This document shows, piece after piece, positions 27,901 through 38,100 of a DNA stretch of 64,000 nt. Made by a program: the position numbers and the translations under genes. The stretch spans positions 44,131,385 to 44,195,384 of the forward strand of contig NC_088295.1 of assembly GCF_032854445.1 (NCBI RefSeq), read 5' to 3'. Each line of letters opens with the position of its first letter. The stretch's first letter is position 1. The notes beneath the pieces were generated by a model, which saw only the letters and a list, made by a program, of their open reading frames with translations, made no database searches and was not told the origin of the DNA. The stretch comes from Liolophura sinensis. Lineage: Eukaryota; Mollusca; Polyplacophora; Chitonida; Chitonidae.

Positions 27901-28806
27901 AGAAAACATACTTACCTGACTTGATTTCCAATGGTAAGTCTAAGCTCTTCAGGGCATCCTTTTTAAGAGGAAGATTGTCCAACTCAACAGCCCCTAGATA
28001 ATTACATACAATATTTTATTTATATAAGTTTTCAGGCAATCTTTTTCGTTGAAATGTAATAACAAACAATATTCAAAGTTATTTAACACACACAATGGAA
28101 CAGCATTGAGATGAGACCACAACACTGAATTAGGTGTACCTTGTTGTGCCTTGCAAATTAACATTTTTCTGCAAACTGCAGTAAATCCAGTGAGAGCTGT
28201 TTTTGCACATATTAAAGTGTCTGTGAATCTGACTGGTTAAAAGCATGGGCCAATTAACTTGACCAGTCATGGCCAAAGAAATATTCATTTATTTATCTGA
28301 TTGGTGTTTACTCCATACTCAAGAATATTTCACTTATACGACAGCGGCCAGCATTATAGTGGGTGGAAACTGGGCAGAGCCCGGGCGAAACCCACAACCA
28401 TCGGCAGGTTGTTGGCAGACCTTCCCACATACGACAGGAGAGGAAGCCAGCGTGAACTGGACTTGAACTCACATCGATCGCATTGGTGGGAGACTCCTTG
28501 GTCATTACGCTGTGCTAGCGCAGTAACCAACTGAGCCACAGAGGCCCCGCCACAGAAATAAGATTCTCCACTAAGGGATTAGCTTTAGAAAACATCATGC
28601 CTATTAGCTTAATGTCTAGTAGTTAACCGTTATATACAACTACATGCACAGTAACTCACAGACCTGACATGTTACAAAAGACGCAGACTGGTAATAAACT
28701 CAGACTTACCCTTTAGCAGAGCTATAGAGAGTTGGTCAGTGTTCAGATTCTCCACATACTCCCCAACGTATGTATTCAGAACCCAGGCTGCCAGCCCCTC
28801 CAACAT
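1..28806 (-). CDS. VPS13D: VPS13D, N-terminal half (35 coding exons, 3' part beyond left edge)
   Basis: Bridge-like lipid-transfer protein that, from family knowledge, moves phospholipids between the ER and mitochondria or peroxisomes and is needed for mitochondrial shape and clearance. Exons in transcript order: 28806-28710, 27993-27916, 27484-27372, 26675-26598, 25931-25851, 25550-25434, 24960-24835, 24129-23888, 22763-22595, 22082-21990, 21514-21286, 20788-20654, 20150-19966, 19522-19359, 18640-18513, 17726-17638, 16820-16631, 16345-16201, 15802-15671, 15185-15095, 14367-14228, 13264-13140, 12504-12339, 12033-11861, 11258-11052, 10362-10232, 9511-9370, 9044-7207, 6518-6374, 5589-5409, 4854-4596, 4167-3987, 3269-2484, 1061-822, 203-1. 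Junction phases agree throughout except inside the 1.8-kb exon. About 2,530 residues lie here, against roughly 4,400 for the human protein, which aligns from MLEGLxAWVLNTYxGxYV to the end of the window. The UBA, VAB and C-terminal domains lie outside. The left edge of exon 20150-19966 is uncertain by 9 bases (a GTTTGT or a GTTGCA donor). Confidence 0.95.
822..1061 (-). CDS. VPS13D: VPS13D exon (GGNLLREKC to QDPKIQ)
   Basis: The exon encodes [20 protein letters not shown], then [20 protein letters not shown] and [19 protein letters not shown], aligning closely to human LKLQVERNLDKEISHTVPD and LIRGLLENNLGEPIEEF. Borders are gtttcag at the acceptor and gtatgc at the donor. The partial exon at 1-203 continues [20 protein letters not shown] and leaves the window in frame. 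Confidence 0.93.
1512..1711. other. Assembly gap (200 N)
   Basis: Exactly 200 unresolved bases, a round number that suggests a placeholder of unknown true size. It lies in a VPS13D intron and begins 47 bases before the 30-bp minisatellite, which may have caused the break. Confidence 0.99.
1759..2350. repeat. 30-bp minisatellite, about 20 copies, in a VPS13D intron
   Basis: The unit reads gacagcctcaaccccatggtcccaactcag-like, exactly 30 bases per copy. Copies differ at a few fixed sites: gacagc or gacaac, cctcaac or cttcaac, ggtccca, ggtgcca or ggtcaca, and one cac for cag. The unit length is divisible by three and stop-free in several frames, so long open frames appear on both strands; they are not genes, since the flanking VPS13D exons splice around the array. 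Confidence 0.97.
2484..3269 (-). CDS. VPS13D: VPS13D exon with Ser-rich spacer
   Basis: Second-largest exon, 786 bases, phase 0 at both ends. It starts [20 protein letters not shown] and carries the conserved [19 protein letters not shown] and [11 protein letters not shown] blocks. A long low-complexity Ser/Thr/Pro-rich spacer of about 110 residues follows, with a run of Ser. The conserved strand [22 protein letters not shown] and SCVVKRV close the exon. The spacer is an expected disordered loop between lipid-groove repeats and does not align to human. Confidence 0.93.
3676..3945 (-). mobile_element. SINE family A, near full length
   Basis: Read on the minus strand, the element starts with a tRNA-like head (gtggctcagttggttagtgc for the A box, gagttcaagtcc for the B box). 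It continues through cctgcggatggtcgtggctt and ends in ttgagtacggcgtaaaacac. It sits in the intron between VPS13D exons 4167-3987 and 3269-2484 and points the same way as the gene. Confidence 0.85.
5904..6164 (-). mobile_element. SINE family A, full length
   Basis: This copy has both the tRNA-like head (ggggcctccatggctcagtt at the right end) and the (ATAA)n tail at the left. It lies in the VPS13D intron at 5590-6373 in gene-sense orientation. Confidence 0.88.
6670..6752 (+). mobile_element. SINE 3' fragment with ATTC tail
   Basis: The fragment cggtatggctgaaatattgc continuing to gatgtggcgttaagccataa and an (ATTC)n tail is a third kind of short interspersed 3' end, unlike families A and B. Confidence 0.5.
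7207..9044 (-). CDS. VPS13D: VPS13D large 1.84-kb exon with three apparent frameshifts
   Basis: This is the largest exon in the window. It begins with [19 protein letters not shown] (human equivalent MNGSLGCLQLMDLT) and runs as one open frame to about 7655. Family similarity then moves to a second frame ([20 protein letters not shown], like human IQATFCISELQVQLSGDL). It moves to a third frame near 7355-7365 ([19 protein letters not shown], like human PDMPRSLPSHMEEAPNVF) and returns to the second near 7250-7262, reaching the donor in the phase required by the next exon ([12 protein letters not shown]). As written, translation would stop at 7639. Two +1 shifts and one -1 shift restore the frame exactly. 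I favour consensus errors over a broken gene. Confidence 0.85.
9946..10117 (-). mobile_element. SINE family A, truncated
   Basis: Tail and body only, with a long (TTTA)n microsatellite at the left. The head is missing. VPS13D intron. Confidence 0.8.
13686..14040. repeat. 51-bp tandem repeat, 7 copies, in a VPS13D intron
   Basis: The unit begins attccatacatttaca and ends gtattcatatctg. Copies start at 13686, 13737, 13788, 13839, 13890, 13941 and 13992, with rising divergence to the right. On the gene strand each copy carries GAAG|GTAACTTAA, a fair 5' splice-site match. The 17-residue open frame on the plus strand is a by-product of the 51-base period. Confidence 0.95.
15851..15957. mobile_element. 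MITE-like element, same family as 55658
   Basis: It begins ggtttcatgaagaatagccc and ends tttttcatgaaattgg. The interior shares ttttatatctctataacata and a gggtttacttaac block with the element at 55658 (tttatatctgtacaacatac, then ggccttactta). It lies in the VPS13D intron next to exon 15802-15671. Confidence 0.65.
16201..16820 (-). CDS. VPS13D: VPS13D exons 17-18 with phospho-FFAT-like motif
   Basis: Exon 16820-16631 carries [18 protein letters not shown] and then an acidic tail ending [10 protein letters not shown]. Exon 16345-16201 continues [11 protein letters not shown]. Joined, they give an acidic tract followed by D-F-M-T-P-L-S at about residues 773-779. Human VPS13D has a corresponding phospho-FFAT sequence (DEYKTPLATPP), reported to bind the ER receptor VAP when the Thr is phosphorylated. 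The acidic flank, the aromatic residue at motif position 2 and the Thr-Pro at positions 4-5 are all kept. The motif is split by the intron at 16346-16630. Confidence 0.85.
20262..20414 (-). mobile_element. SINE family A, truncated
   Basis: Tail and body (tttacgccgtactcaagaat to acatacggccgga) without the head, in the VPS13D intron between exons 20788-20654 and 20150-19966. Confidence 0.8.
21286..21514 (-). CDS. VPS13D: VPS13D exon with the Trp/Gly-rich [10 protein letters not shown] motif
   Basis: The exon encodes an acidic, Ser-rich linker followed by [19 protein letters not shown] at about residues 430-450. Human VPS13D has the near-identical [13 protein letters not shown] at the same place. 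The flanks are poorly conserved, so the aromatic/Gly motif is under strong constraint inside a disordered loop. Its function is not something I can state from sequence; it may contact a membrane or fold back on the groove. Exon borders: ctctctag before GATGAAGTG, and gtatgt after CAGATAG. Confidence 0.93.
23391..23774. repeat. 64-bp tandem repeat, 6 copies, in a VPS13D intron
   Basis: The unit starts acacaaaggattcatgagtc and runs through gctagtcagtgtagtaaggc to cagaggtcag. Copies begin at 23391, 23455, 23519, 23583, 23647 and 23711 and are nearly identical, alternating mainly at gaacagagagg or gaacacagagg. The homogeneity suggests recent expansion. It ends about 115 bases before the exon at 23888. 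Confidence 0.95.
24835..28806 (-). CDS. VPS13D: VPS13D exons 1-7: chorein N-terminal domain
   Basis: The first seven coding exons (residues about 1-230) form the chorein_N region that caps the lipid-transfer groove and in this family sits at the donor (ER) membrane. Visible family signatures are [40 protein letters not shown], then [31 protein letters not shown] and [16 protein letters not shown]. They track the human protein almost residue for residue. I chose this start because it matches the family start and no upstream in-frame coding sequence is visible. A 3' splice site (cttgtag) directly precedes the ATG, so an upstream non-coding exon is inferred but not located. Confidence 0.95.
28283..28546 (-). 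mobile_element. SINE family A, full length
   Basis: A full copy in VPS13D intron 1, tail at left (atttatctgattggtgttta) and tRNA-like head at right (ggggcctctgtggctcagtt on the minus strand), in gene-sense orientation. Confidence 0.88.
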
Positions 28807-31800
28807 CTACAAGTATCAAAATACAATACTGATTTTGTGTGCTTGCTTGGAGATTAATGTTATATAACATTATGTCAGTCATATTGCAATGTTTTCCCTA
28901 CAATGCAAGAAAACAATGCAAGACACTTCATGTGAAGGTTAACAATATCTTGACATTCAATACTTGCTGTATACCCTTATGCTCAGTTCCAAGCATTACA
29001 GTGTTTTAACCTAAGATGGTCAACTTTACAATCTTAACAATGATGAAATCGAGGACTGAGCTTTGCCCCCATTGTTTACAAGAGGGTTCTTCACCTCACA
29101 ACCATGTGGTGAAGACTAAATCTTGGCACATACATTCTGTATAACAGAGAGATGGAATTGATGCATGTACCAGAAACACAAGAAAAAATTAGATTTTCAT
29201 TATTTGGATCTTGGAAACATCTGATTTGGGCTTAGCCATGTGTTAAACACTGTTCATTTGTCCAACTGAATGTTAGAATATTTTAGCTCTATACACCGCA
29301 ACTTAATACCAACACAAAAACACTGCAACACAATATAATAATCAATAAAGGAGAAATTATCTTCACAGAGTGGTATACAAATTTATAATGTTCTATACAA
29401 TATGTACAGTGGGACTATTACAACTATAAGCAAGACAGATGACATTTGGGTACAATTCATAGTACTGTTCTTATGAGGCTTACAATGTGAAGTAACATCT
29501 TAAATTTATAACTGACCTTGAATGTGGGTTCCTATCCTTGAGATAAAACACAAGCTTCAGGTGACAGCTTTGGAAGCTGTAATTATTTTATTAACTCATT
29601 CTGCCTTTCACCCAATACCTGTTAAAAACAAAAGTTTCATATTAACAGATTTCTATAAACATGAAGCAGCTATTAACCGATAGGTTTAGCTGTTAAAATA
29701 TTTAACTGCGGATGACATAATATGAAATGATAAATCTAACCATCATGGATGTTTCCATACTAAGTTCACATTTCACTCCATAACCATAAGCCAACACCAA
29801 TTTAAATTGTTTCACAGACAGGATAAATCTTCATCCAATGTCACTGAGGGTATAAAAAAATAATAAAATTAAAAATCTAATTTGTTAATGTGAACGGTTC
29901 CCACAATTTTTCATAAAAATATATCAACATCGCACAAAATAAAAAGGTGTATCTTCAGTTTTATTTTCATTCCGTTTTTTATTTTATAGTGTTGGCCCTC
30001 TTGGAAAAAAATAAAATAAAACTGGTTGCATGTTATCAGGGAAAGTATTGTGCTACAAAGCCTCGACGTTATTTTGTACAGGTATGTCACAGTCGGAAGT
30101 AGAAAACTGTGTATTGAAAAATCACTCAGCTCACTTACCACATTCATCAACAAAGTTTGTAACAAACAAAAGTGAACCTTCCACCTTGCATACTACAGTA
30201 CATGAATGTCTCTTTTATCCTCGTGCAAAATTTATCAGGGTGGAACTCAAAGTTGTATGGTGTGTGACTTCAGCGAAACATGAAAGATCGTCTTTTTTTT
30301 TCGATGGCCATGTAAAGGTAAATGTATTGTAATCAAGAATAGTTGCATGACACTTATGACGGGGCACATGCTAAATTATGACAATTTCCACTCCCCTATT
30401 TTCTTTCTTTCACAGGTCTTTTAAACAACAAGCTAAAAAGATTGAATAAATATTCAGACTGGGCTAAAATACATCAGATGATCTACAAATGTGGTACAAG
30501 ACTGCATTAAGAATGACATGATATGTAAGACAATCCTTACCTGACATTTAATAGTTAAAGGGACAGATTTCAGAATTTTTGAGTCGGTTCAGCTAAATAC
30601 AAAAATGAGTTGCCTACATGTACCTCCTGAGCCTATATTTTCCAGAAAATGCCAATTAAGAGAAATATAAGGGGAAATCCGCCACTGGTCTAAACTGTGC
30701 TCCCAACAAGATAACATGCAAATGAGGTAGCCCAAAAATTTCCCACAATGCAACATTTGCTTGTGGATCACAAATGTAACCAATGCAATGGATTCAAAGC
30801 AAATTATAAGTCTAGTACACAATACAATATTCCTATCTATCGATAATGATTACTAAAGTATTCGTAATTACCAAACGATCTATACGGCATAACTAAACTT
30901 ACATAGTAGACCAGATAATTACAGCACTCTCAGACATTTTAAGTTTGCTAAACATTTCCCATCGTCTTGACAACAAGGCATCTAACTGATTACAAAAAAT
31001 CAGGCTTTCTAAATACAGGGAAAAAAAAAATAAAACTGAACATTCAAATGTTCACTCAAAGTCTGATACGTGTCAGTAGACATCTGGAAGTCTCAACTTT
31101 ATGCGGGCAGCAGATGACGTGTAAAATAACAGAACAATATTTTGGACATCGGTTGTATTTCCCTTTAAAGATTATGTCAGCCAGACATACTACTGATGCC
31201 ACAATGCTGTGCGTAATGTATGAACCATCACATCTTACAACCTGAGTTTGTCCCAACTATCACCCATGTACACACGAAGCTTTGTTGCTTTAGCATGCTT
31301 ACTAGCTTTGATGTTGTACTCATGGATTTCATCAGGACAACTGTGACAAAAGAGTACTTTCACATGTTTTAGTGCCTCTCGATGACCAGCTAAATTATTG
31401 GCTATGAGCTGTTAGTATTGGGTAAGGTGTAGTTCACAGCTGAGCAATTTCCATTATAAAACTTCTACACTTCAATGCTGAGCATTGGGATGAACAAGTT
31501 GACAACATGAAAATCCATGTGAAGACTTACAGCCATATCAATTCATTGAAGAATCTGCTTTTTACAATGAACCTCTGCTAAGAAGGTCAGTGACCAACAG
31601 ACCATACCACCTTATTTTCACAACTGACTGCCAAAGAACTCTTTATTGATCTCCTCTGTAAATTTCATCTGATGATGAGAACCGTTTCTCTGTTAAATAT
31701 CTCTGTGTAAAAACCGACTCTTCCTTGAAACCCTTTTTAAATTCATCGTACTGAAACCAGATCATGGTTACTTCACCTTTCTAAATCCCGAACAGATTAA

Positions 31801-32300
31801 TCGGTCAACGCAATGTTCGCTAAGACTGACAACCACTCAAGAGCAAGTTGGGAAGTTCGTGCAGGCTCGTCAACCATTTTGGAACAGCGATTTTACGTTA
31901 TTCATCATTACCAACTTCTGATCATTCACCGATCGATTTTCAGCTAAATTGACAACTAAGATGTCTACTAGTACAACAACAACCACACACTAACACGAAT
32001 CTGAAAACAAAACTAACAGCTGCTAAAAACGAAACAGTTATGTCCGACTTGCATTTCAGCCTTGTCAGCCAGTGGGATGAGGTTTCATCAGATGTCAGAG
32101 ATACCGGAATGCATCATGTCATCTGCGTTAATGACAAGGTGTTATTGAAAATAACAAATTTTAATGTTGTCTGACGGAAGTGCCCCTTGACACAATACTG
32201 ACTGATCTTCCGCGTAAAATTGACCTGTCAGGGTGCCCCCCGCCTGCAGAGGGCGCTACACTCTAACAGTCCATGATCACGCGTGCCGTTTAAAGTTTAA
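28807..32300. other. VPS13D upstream region (5' intron and inferred promoter)
   Basis: No coding exon is visible. Because a 3' splice site abuts the VPS13D ATG, a non-coding first exon and the promoter should lie within this stretch, most likely near 31.9-32.3 kb where CpG and ETS-like cttccg/cggaag words cluster. The rest is AT-rich intronic sequence without recognisable repeats. Confidence 0.4.
32242..32258 (+). promoter_or_regulatory. CTCF-like motif upstream of VPS13D
   Basis: The 17 bases GCCTGCAGAGGGCGCTA match 14 positions of the vertebrate CTCF core (GCCACCAGGGGGCGCTA). CTCF occurs broadly in bilaterians. It lies at the inferred VPS13D promoter, close to the gene boundary. Occupancy is an inference. 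Confidence 0.35.
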
Positions 32301-33152
32301 ATTAAAAGAGGATAAACTTGATAGTTACTCTCTTCAAAAATACAGTAAGAGCTGAGCGTTATACATAATTTTAAATCGAGAGAAAATTTTTAATGAGTTC
32401 ATACGTGGATCACCTTGACATTAGTAGATGGTTTTTATTCACTAAGTTCCATGTTATTTGACAATTGTGTTAAATGTAAAAATAAGAGAGCCTACATTAG
32501 TAAAAAAAATTTTTTTTTCATTTTTTGTGCTAAAATGGCTTTCACATTTTGATGAATTTACACAAGGCCAGGAAATGAACTGAAGAAAATCTTGGCCAGA
32601 TCAGACGGGTTTTGGGTTAATTACAGGCCAGACCTTGCTGATAACAAGAACCTTTTCAGTGTGACCTGGTTCCCTATTTGTGGTTGGCACATGGAGAATG
32701 GATCATGTCCTGCAAACTCTTCAGTTTTGGTTGCCGTTACTGTGTCAGCGAACTGTCACGCCGAACACGCAGTTAGGCCCACTGGCAGACAGTCGCTGTC
32801 ATTTGCCATAGGATAGTACAACCACTTGTGACGCTTATGCTTGATTTAACCTGGAACTGTATTTTAATATTTAGGGACATGAACTGAAATCATTTTTGGG
32901 TGTGTTTTTTTTTTCTTTGAGCCCTAGTTATACCAGGCCAACTTCAAGTTCCTCAAAGTACACCCTTTATTTATTATGATTGTAAAAGTCCTCCGAGAAT
33001 ACATCTACAAAACATGTCAGGTTTGTTCAGAAAGGCATTCAAGTCTGATTTCATAGTTGTTCTGATGCAGGATATTGTAGCCTTTATGTTCAAAAATCAT
33101 TCCAAATAGGCCTAATAAATCGTAGTTTACAGCAGAAGGATCTCATTGCTTT

Positions 33153-33490
33153 GGGACTGTCCCTGATAGCACAGCTGGTAGAGCGTCTGCTTCAGGAGCA
33201 GTAGATCCAGGATCCATCATGGGTCAAGTCACACCTAAGACTTTAAAAGAGGAAATTGAAACTTTCTCGCTTGGCGTTCTGCATGAAGGGGATAGTGCAA
33301 CCCGGTTGACCCATATCAGTATAATGGATTGGGCGGTGCGGCTAACTTGCCTTCGGTAAGTCGTCTCAGTGAAGCAGCACTAGATAAAAGAGCAGTGGAA
33401 ATCCACCTTGCAACAAGGAGGCACATTACATGAACATAAGGATTCCTTCGTCATCATTTGACTGAAAAAATTGTTAAGTATGACGTCAAA
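33153..33490 (+). mobile_element. SINE family B, full length
   Basis: The head is tRNA-like (gatagcacagctggtagagc with a B-box-like region after agtagatccaggatcc). The body contains cggttgacccatatcagtat and ccttcggtaagtcgtctcag, and the 3' end reads actgaaaaaattgttaagta. It is an interspersed element, not a functional tRNA gene: the acceptor stem does not pair and the B box is degenerate. Confidence 0.8.
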
Positions 33491-33713
33491 GCATTTGAGT
33501 TGCAATTTGATCCTAAATTTGAAAATTTATTGCGACTGATTGTTGCTGAACACCATAATGAAGAATTTTTCACTTCCACAATGATAATAAGCTTCATGGA
33601 TGGAGAAAACTGGGCTGCATGGTTTATGTCTAAGTCATTTCCATGTGTGACATACGGATATGCACAACAAGTTGTCTTCAACAAAGTTCAAGGTAAAATG
33701 AGAACATGAAAGT

Positions 33714-33855
33714 TCTTCCCATGGCAGACCTTCCCATGTACGACCAGGGTGGGAACTAGCATAAACTGGAATTGAACTCGCAGCATTCGCATTAGCGAGA
33801 GGCTTCTGGGTGACTGTGCTGCACTAGCACACTAACCACGACACCACAGAGGACT
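33714..33855 (-). mobile_element. SINE family A, head-only fragment
   Basis: The opposite of the usual truncation: the tRNA-like head and first part of the body are kept (cagaccttcccatgtacgac, then aattgaactcgcagc, then a gcactagcacactaaccacg-like end) and the tail is missing. Confidence 0.7.
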
Positions 33856-35112
33856 GTACCGTGTGAGTTGTAGCCACTGAATGGCAAGAGCCTCAACCAC
33901 AGCGCCATCGGCTGCTTGTCTTTATTTTGAGGTGAAGTCCAATATGACATGACTTTTTAATATATCTGACTTGACAGTCATATCCTGACAAAGATGAAAA
34001 TGCATGACAGTTACAATATTGGTTGTATGGTACGTATACCTGAATCGTGTGAATCGTCCTATAGTAAGAGGACTAACAGAAAACTTGCCGACAGCTCCTT
34101 GATCCACTTTACTGACAGTGGTATCTTACAGATTTGTTTTGCATCATCCAGCACCCAAGCAAAGTTTGACCTGCATTAACAGTGTACTGAAGGTTCTGTT
34201 ATTATAGAGGCACTATACATGGCATCATAACACTAGTAGAACAAGACAGCCAGTCCTGTAAACATGAGCTGGTATAGCAGCACATAGTACTCCAATATGG
34301 CTACCAAAAGTGGGTCATGCAACCCCTCTATATGCCCGAAAGTTTCGAGAAGGATATTAATGTTGTTCTGTGTTCGCATAATATATGCATGCAATGTGCT
34401 GTAAAACTACTCTAAATCCTCAAGAAATTCGACCATCTCCATAGTATATGCATTAACATACATTTAGAAGACTGTTATGATTTCTGTCAGGACTCCCAAG
34501 TGTTCCAAATGTTGTCAAATATGCCTTTAATTTTCATACTATGTTATACACCACTGGCCAGATTTGTAGAGAATTTAGGGTAGGTTTGATATTCTGATGG
34601 GATTGTCCTTGACCCACATAATGTTTATCACACTCTTGTACACATCAAACATTGAAGTGGTATCCACATTTGGGTATGGAAGATAGTGGCGGATCAAATG
34701 AAATAAAAAGAGACTCCAAGTAATTTGTTTTCTGTAAAAAGTATTTATCAGCACTCCAGCAATGTAATACAGAATATAAGTTATAAGCCTCAGACTTATG
34801 ATTCTATCTTAATTACATATATGTATTACAAATCCCAAGTCTATTTCACAGGTATTCTGCAGGGCATTCAGAAAACTGGCTCAGTCTTAGGCTCCAGTTA
34901 TTTATCATCAAAACAGCATAATTTTTACCCAAACTGTTAGTCTCAAATACTTCTTCCATTTCTCATACAGCGCATGAAGAAATCGGTATTCCGATAAATC
35001 AGACACTTAAACATCCAATATTATTTGTAGATTACTAGGCTTTAGGGCCCCAGGAAGTAACAATGGCTGACAACTTTAAAATCTTGAAATAATTTTGGGT
35101 GTTTCAGGGTTT

Positions 35113-38100
35113 TCAATCGCCATTGACAGCTTTCTTGGCTGGAAGAATCCTGATGGTAGGCACTGGAGACATGTTCTGAAAAATATGAACAAATTTACCT
35201 AATAAGACAAAGATGGAAAGAGAAAAATTAATTTAAAAATTCAATGCACACAACTGAATGAAGCTATGAATTTAACATGACCTGTATGAAAAGACAAAAA
35301 TAGCATAAAGAGAGCAACATTTAAAAAGAGTAATAATTTTTTTCTTGTACATATTATGTTTATCTACTGCTTACAACTGTTTGGAGCAACATGGATCACC
35401 TGAAGTGCAATAAACAGCATTTGAATAAGTTTTGCTCCATAGAAGCAAGTATTGGTTGGACATACTCTTCTGGTAATAGGGACAGTGTGCTAAATATACA
35501 TCATTAATTTTGTCTATATGCACTTACCAAGTCTATATGCACTTACCAAGTCTATATGCACTTACCAAGTCTATATGCACTTACCAAGTCAATATGCACT
35601 TACCAAGTCAATATGCACTTACCAAGTCTATATGCACTTACCAAGTCTATATACACTTACCAATTTAGCTGCTCTGTTGTGTAATGATTCATAAGTCCAG
35701 TAGTGCATCTAGAAAAACAGGGAAAAAAAGACGTGTAGCAATACTACCTTTCAATGTTTGCTTGAATGGCGTTTGATGGCAAACTCGCTTAAAATCTTTC
35801 ATTTAATAGGTTTTTAACTATGTAATGACATAACAGATTGTCAGGTTTGCTCTGAATGTCTAATGGTGACCTCACTGGAGTGAGTGAGTGCTTGGGGTTT
35901 AACGTCATACTTAACAATTTTTCGTCGTCATATGACAACGAAGGAATCCTTAGAGCGCATGTAATGTGCCTCCTTGTGGTAGGGCAGATTTCCACTGCTC
36001 TTTTGTCTAGTGCTGCTTCACTGAGATGCCTTACTGAAGGCAAGTAAGTTGCCCTGCCCGAGCAATTACACTGATACGGGTCAACCAGTCGTTGCACTAT
36101 CACCTTCATGCTGAATGCCAAGAGAGAAAGTTACAACTTCATCTTTCATGGTTTTAGGTGTGACCTGACCCAAAATTGACCCTGGACTAGTTGTACCCAT
36201 ATGTAATATTCTATAGCCTAAGTCAAATTTACGTAGTCAAAAATGCTGTCACCAAATCTGATTTGACTGTATATACCCTAATTGCTCAACCTTTTCGCAA
36301 ATAAAAGATCAACTTTCAGTGCTATTTATTCACGTTTTCAGTTTCACTTTAGAGACAAAACCACACAGTTTGGATTGGCCAGTTTCAGGGCTCCACAAAA
36401 CATATAATTTTATCAATCAACACAGAATAATGCCTTCACAATATGCTAGAATAAACACTTTTCAAACATGCAAAAAGGTTGAAAAGTTACAGTATATCAC
36501 CCACAATTTAAAATATAGATGGTTGGCAAAATGCTCATACCTGCTACACATACATGTACATGTTACTTTGAACAAGTTATGTTTTGATCAAAACTGTTTT
36601 ATCGCTACATTAAAATGATGGCAAGATTCAAAGAAAAGGTGATACTGTATGGCTGAAAATAATACGACATGAGAGGAAACCTATAACATTTCAGTGGACT
36701 GGACCAGCTTATCTTGGGAGGTTTTGAAATCAAAAGAACTGTGCTTAAGCTGATGAACTTTTTTTTTTACCAGTACCAAACCTTTTTAAACTTTTTTACA
36801 AATATTCTGACCTTATTCTGGTAGTCAGTAAAATGTGGTGTGTTAAAATAAACTTGATGTTTTCATGAAGTTAACTTTGGAACCCTCAACCAGTAACTTT
36901 ATTTTGCCAACTGTGAAACAAGATATTTCATTTATTTATTCATCTGATTTCTGTTTTACACAATACAAGAATATTTCACTTATACGACGGCGGCCAGCAT
37001 TATTGTGAGATGAAAGTGGGCAGGGCCCGGAGGAAACCAGCGAACTGCAGGCTGCTGACAGGCCTTCCCATGATATAATGGAAGCCAGCATGAGCTGAAT
37101 TTCCAGCGACCGCATTGTTGAGATTCTCCTGGGTTACTGCCACGCACTGGCATCGCTAATCACCTCGGCCACACAGAGGTCCCCCAGATATTTCACGTTT
37201 ATTCCAGGCTCTGGAGTGTAGAAACATAGCATTAAAACTTTCACACAACATAAATGCCGTCTTTGAGACATACATGTGTCTGTTTACTTACGTGTAGTTG
37301 AGTTGGCAATCCAAGACCTTGGAATCTCTTCAAGGGACCAAATTCTGGACTTTCTATGTTATGCACCTAAAAAATAGAGGATGCAAAATAAAACATGGAC
37401 ATCAGTATATATATTCCAATTTGACAAAAACTGGTTACAAAACATCCATATTAGAGTAAAATCAGAAAAATGATCTGTAATCAGAACAAATTTATTTATT
37501 TGTTCATTTATTTAACTGGAATTTTACATCGCAGTCAAGAATATTTCACTTATATGACGGTGGCCAGCATTTTGATGGGAGGAAACTGAGAAGAGCCAAG
37601 GGAAAACCCACACCCGTCTGCAGGTTTCTGGCAAACAACCGGAAAGGAAGTCAGTGTAAGCTGGGTTTGATTTCACAGCGACAGCATTAGTGAGAGATTC
37701 CTGGGTCATTGTGCTAACCACTTGGCCATGGTGGCCCCCAGCAAAAATTTAAGACAGCCACAACATACAAGAGTACTAGTATCAACTACTGTTTTATATA
37801 CATTGGTGTTCAGTGCCTTTCTCCAGAATATTTCACTTAAAGTACAACCTTCAACTTCAAGGGCAGAAAAACGAGAACGCTCGAAGTAAACTGCATGGAT
37901 ATGTGAAACTTTTCAACCTGCAACATACAAATTTTCACTTGCCATCAGAGGTCAGGGTGTATAATATACAGTAGACAGCAGGCGGTCAACAAACTTCAAG
38001 ATCACCTAAGCTGTACTACAAGTACTGTAAATCGTTTGTAGCTGGGAAAATCTCAAAAATTCTGTCTCAGGCAAGTATAAGCCAGATAGCCGTTTGAAGC

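Larger units (their letters stand above)
32301..35112. other. Intergenic region VPS13D-MRPL39
   Basis: Between the VPS13D 5' region and the MRPL39 stop I see SINE B (33153), a SINE A head fragment (33714) and otherwise AT-rich DNA. The part next to 35113 should be MRPL39 3' UTR, but I found no convincing AATAAA on the minus strand to mark its end. A plus-strand open frame of 83 codons at 33458-33709 has no recognisable similarity and I do not call it a gene. Confidence 0.5.

Noticed and set aside
33160-33230. A possible tRNA gene.
   Set aside because: The A box is good, but the acceptor stem does not pair, the B box is degenerate, and the sequence continues into a SINE body found elsewhere in the window.
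33458-33709. An 83-codon plus-strand open frame (MTEKIVKYDVKAFELQF and onward).
   Set aside because: It begins inside a SINE 3' end, abuts another SINE fragment and has no recognisable similarity or splice context.
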